Assembly (NCBI GenBank): GCA_905200265.1
Contig: CAJKJS010000062.1
Location: forward strand, 1 to 7,721
Origin: an uncultured Oscillospiraceae bacterium
GTDB lineage: Bacteria; Bacillota; Clostridia; Oscillospirales; Acutalibacteraceae
Length of the DNA stretch: 7,721 nt
Direction: 5' to 3'
Part shown: positions 6,081-7,721 of the stretch, piece after piece
Layout of the letters: each line of letters opens with the position of its first letter
Numbering within the stretch: position 1 is the stretch's first letter
Position numbers and translations under genes: made by a program
The notes under the pieces: generated by a model
Seen by the model: the letters and a program-made list of their open reading frames with translations, nothing else
Told to the model about the DNA's origin: nothing
Databases searched by the model: none

Positions 6081-7238
6081 GTGGCAGATAAAAGGGATTA
6101 TTACGAGGTGATGGGCGTACCGAAAAATGCCCCGGAAGACGAGATTAAAAAAGCCTATCGCAAACTGGCCAAGAAGTATCACCCCGATCTGAACCCCGGG
6201 GACAAGGAAGCGGAACAGAAATTCAAAGAAGTCAACGAAGCGTACGAAGTGCTGTCCGATAAGGATAAGCGGGCCCGTTACGACCAGTTTGGCTTTGCCG
6301 GTGTAGACCCCAACTTTGGCGGCGGCGCCGGTGGGGCGGGCGGCAACCCGTTCCAGGGCATGGATTTCGACATGGGCGATATTTTCGACAGCTTCTTTGG
6401 CGGCGGATTTGGCCGCCAAAGCCGCCGGGCCAATGGTCCGCGCCGGGGCAGCGACACCGAAACCCAGGTGGTGATTTCCTTTGAAGAGGCCGCAAAAGGC
6501 TGTAAAAAGGAAGTCAGCTTTACTCAGGTGGCGGCATGTAAAGACTGTAACGGAACGGGCGCTGAACCGGGTACCAGCCCCAAAACCTGCCCCCAGTGCG
6601 GCGGCAGTGGCCAGGTGCGGGTGAGCCAGCGCACGCCTTTTGGCGTGGTACAGACCAGCCGCGGATGCGATCGCTGCGGTGGAACGGGTAAAATTGTGGA
6701 AAAACCGTGCCGTCATTGCGGCGGAAGCGGCCGGGTGCGCCAGAATCGCAAAATTGAAATTACCATTCCCGCCGGGATTGATGATGATCAGGTGCTGAAT
6801 GTATCGGGTCACGGCAATGCGGGGGTAAATGGAGGCCCCAACGGCGATTTGCACGTGTTTGTCAGCGTGCGGCCCCATCCCATTTTTGAACGCCGGGGTA
6901 ACGATGTGTGGTGTGAAATGCCCGTTACCTTTACCCAGGCAGCCTTGGGCGCCGATGTCACCGTACCCACCCTGGACGGCCAGGTGAGCTATCATGTGCA
7001 CGAAGGCACCCAGCCCGGCGATATCTTTAAGCTCCGTGGCAAGGGGATTCAGAGCCTGGGCGGCCGCGGCCGGGGTGACCAGTACGTGCAGGTAACGGTA
7101 GAAGTGCCGAAAAACCTGAACCAGAAGCAGAAAGAGTTGTTGCAGGAATTGGATAAGGCCGGGGACGACCGGAATTACCAGAAGCGCCGCAGCTTCTTTG
7201 AAAAAATGCGCAGTTGGAACGAAAAACGCCAGAAATAA
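6081..7238 (+). CDS. dnaJ: Chaperone protein DnaJ (type I Hsp40)
   Basis: A 385-residue cochaperone that delivers unfolded clients to DnaK and triggers ATP hydrolysis. The J-domain (1-70) contains the essential HPD at 34-36, and KRARYDQFG ends it. A Gly/Phe-rich linker follows (about 72-112). The zinc domain has all four intact CxxCxGxG modules: CKDCNGTG (153-160), CPQCGGSG (170-177), CDRCGGTG (196-203) and CRHCGGSG (210-217). The two C-terminal client-binding beta domains and the dimerization tail follow (about 222-385), including the conserved GDLHVFVSVRPHPIFERRGND. The start is GTG at 6081; GGAG (6068-6071) lies 9 bases upstream, and the next Met (residue 11) is inside the J-domain. It is last in the heat-shock operon and is followed 8 bases later by a terminator. 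Unlike many Bacillota, no prmA follows. Confidence 0.98.
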   Translation: MADKRDYYEVMGVPKNAPEDEIKKAYRKLAKKYHPDLNPGDKEAEQKFKEVNEAYEVLSDKDKRARYDQFGFAGVDPNFGGGAGGAGGNPFQGMDFDMGDIFDSFFGGGFGRQSRRANGPRRGSDTETQVVISFEEAAKGCKKEVSFTQVAACKDCNGTGAEPGTSPKTCPQCGGSGQVRVSQRTPFGVVQTSRGCDRCGGTGKIVEKPCRHCGGSGRVRQNRKIEITIPAGIDDDQVLNVSGHGNAGVNGGPNGDLHVFVSVRPHPIFERRGNDVWCEMPVTFTQAALGADVTVPTLDGQVSYHVHEGTQPGDIFKLRGKGIQSLGGRGRGDQYVQVTVEVPKNLNQKQKELLQELDKAGDDRNYQKRRSFFEKMRSWNEKRQK

Positions 7239-7246
7239 AAAATGGA

Positions 7247-7289
7247 CCCGCCGGGGCTAGCACAAAGAGCTGGTACCGGCGGGCTTTTT
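7247..7289 (+). terminator. Rho-independent terminator after dnaJ
   Basis: CCCGCCGG (7247-7254) and CCGGCGGG (7276-7283) form a perfect 8-bp GC-rich stem, followed by CTTTTT (7284-7289). The 21-base loop contains a GCT/AGC pair that may extend the structure. It marks the end of the hrcA-grpE-dnaK-dnaJ transcript. The next gene's ribosome-binding region begins within about 12 bases of the U-tract. Confidence 0.85.
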
Positions 7290-7315
7290 CGATGGAGAAG
7301 GAAAGAGAATATCAT

Positions 7316-7522
7316 ATGGTGAAACTGGATGTTTTGCGCCTATTGGAACAAAAGGGGAAAACAAAATACTGGCTGTATAAGCAACTGGGGATGAGTTACC
7401 AGAATTTCAGTAAAATGGTGAATAACGAAACCAAATCCATCCGGTATGAAAATATCGAAACGCTGTGCCTGTTGCTGGAGTGTACCCCCAATGATCTGTT
7501 TCGATTTACAGAAGATGTATAA
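7316..7522 (+). CDS. Small Cro/C1-type (XRE) helix-turn-helix DNA-binding protein
   Basis: A 68-residue protein that is almost entirely one HTH domain: helix 1 at about 3-13, the helix-turn-helix at about 15-37 (TKYWLYKQLGMSYQNFSKMV), then the wing-like ETKSIRYENIETLCLLLECTPNDLFRF typical of the short Cro/C1 HTH_26-like regulators. It lacks a ligand or dimerization domain, so it probably acts as a dimeric DNA binder on a target not visible here. The ATG at 7316 is chosen because GAAAGAG (7301-7307) is 8 bases upstream. An in-frame ATG at 7292 would add eight residues but abuts the dnaJ terminator with no SD. No convincing promoter lies between that terminator and the gene, so expression may depend on read-through from dnaJ or a promoter within dnaJ. 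Codon choice is more AT-rich than its neighbours, with several AAA and ATA/TAT codons. Family assignment is firm; function is unknown. Confidence 0.85.
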   Translation: MVKLDVLRLLEQKGKTKYWLYKQLGMSYQNFSKMVNNETKSIRYENIETLCLLLECTPNDLFRFTEDV

Positions 7523-7573
7523 AAAGCGGAGCCTATATCCTCGAAAGAAAGAGGAAACAGGCTCCGCTTTTTT
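7523..7573. terminator. Strong, probably bidirectional terminator
   Basis: AAAGCGGAGCCT (7523-7534) and AGGCTCCGCTTT (7559-7570) form a perfect 12-bp stem. The U-tract runs from the arm to 7573 on the plus strand, and the A-run at 7521-7525 gives a U-tract for minus-strand transcripts. A nested TCCTC/GAGGA pairing (7538-7542 with 7551-7555) sits inside the loop. It begins directly at the stop of the HTH gene and separates it from the convergent gene at the right edge. Confidence 0.92.
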
Positions 7574-7606
7574 AGCCGTGGCCGTTTTTATAAGCCTGGG
7601 CGTTCT

Positions 7607-7721
7607 TTATGACAGAGAATCGATCACGCTTTTGGCCTTATCGGCATCATCACTCACCACAAAGAGTACCGTTGTGCCGCCGGTGACGGTGACGGATTTT
7701 TCCAGCTTGGGCACTTCAGTG
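7607..7721 (-). CDS. C-terminal end of an unidentified protein (cut by window edge)
   Basis: Reading leftwards from the edge, an open frame of 37 codons ends at a TAA (7607-7609). The peptide runs TEVPKLEKSVTVTGG, then TTVLFVVSDDADKAK, then SVIDSLS. It has a valine-rich strand followed by an Asp/Lys-rich helix, an ordinary alpha/beta C-terminus with no motif I recognise. Support as coding comes from protein-like composition and from the bidirectional terminator placed 34 bases past its stop. The start and most of the protein lie outside the window, so no function is assigned. Confidence 0.6.
   Translation of the reverse strand, partial: TEVPKLEKSVTVTGGTTVLFVVSDDADKAKSVIDSLS

Noticed and set aside
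5910..7001. A 363-codon minus-strand frame opposite dnaJ
   Set aside because: It is a shadow of dnaJ, whose J-domain and four zinc modules are intact; the antisense protein has no recognisable domain.
7214..7315. Longer N-terminus (starts at 7214 or 7292) for the HTH protein
   Set aside because: The 7214 start lies inside dnaJ and reads through its terminator. The 7292 start directly abuts the terminator U-tract and has no Shine-Dalgarno. The HTH domain is complete from 7316.
1..7721. CRISPR array, tRNA, rRNA, insertion sequence or phage genes
   Set aside because: I saw no spaced direct repeats, cloverleaf, rRNA-like stretch, transposase or integrase frame.

Overview
The window looks like chromosomal DNA from a Bacillota (Firmicutes) bacterium. 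Three things support this: the hrcA-grpE-dnaK-dnaJ gene order behind a perfect CIRCE operator, strong purine-rich Shine-Dalgarno sites with frequent TTG/GTG starts, and a DnaK without the N-terminal insert seen in proteobacterial DnaK. The DNA is fairly GC-rich by eye, and a Negativicutes-like member is plausible, but the class cannot be fixed from this window.

Left part (1-2175, minus strand). A divergent two-gene operon is read leftwards from a TATAAT promoter near 2170-2198. The first gene encodes a 251-residue protein that appears to be two SCP2-like (sterol-carrier/lipid-binding fold) domains in tandem. The second, coupled by a Shine-Dalgarno that overlaps the first gene's stop codon, encodes a PLP-dependent class III aminotransferase of the HemL-like group, with several active-site motifs unlike true glutamate-1-semialdehyde aminomutase. 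Beyond this operon, at the very left edge, is a long, nearly perfect inverted repeat (2-48).

Middle (2290-7289, plus strand). This is the class I heat-shock operon: promoter, CIRCE, hrcA (repressor), grpE (nucleotide exchange factor), dnaK (Hsp70), an intercistronic double hairpin, dnaJ (Hsp40) and a terminator. HrcA should bind CIRCE and repress its own operon. DnaK, DnaJ and GrpE form one chaperone machine. Start codons (ATG for dnaK, TTG for grpE, GTG for dnaJ), Shine-Dalgarno strength, codon use and the dnaK-dnaJ hairpin all point to DnaK being made in excess of its partners.

Right part (7290-7721). Directly after the dnaJ terminator lies a 68-residue Cro/C1-type helix-turn-helix regulator with no obvious promoter of its own. 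It ends in a strong terminator that looks bidirectional. Beyond it, on the minus strand, is the C-terminal end of an unidentified protein cut by the window edge.

The heat-shock operon is ordinary. The least explained parts are the tandem-SCP2/aminotransferase pair, the edge palindrome, and the small regulator after dnaJ.
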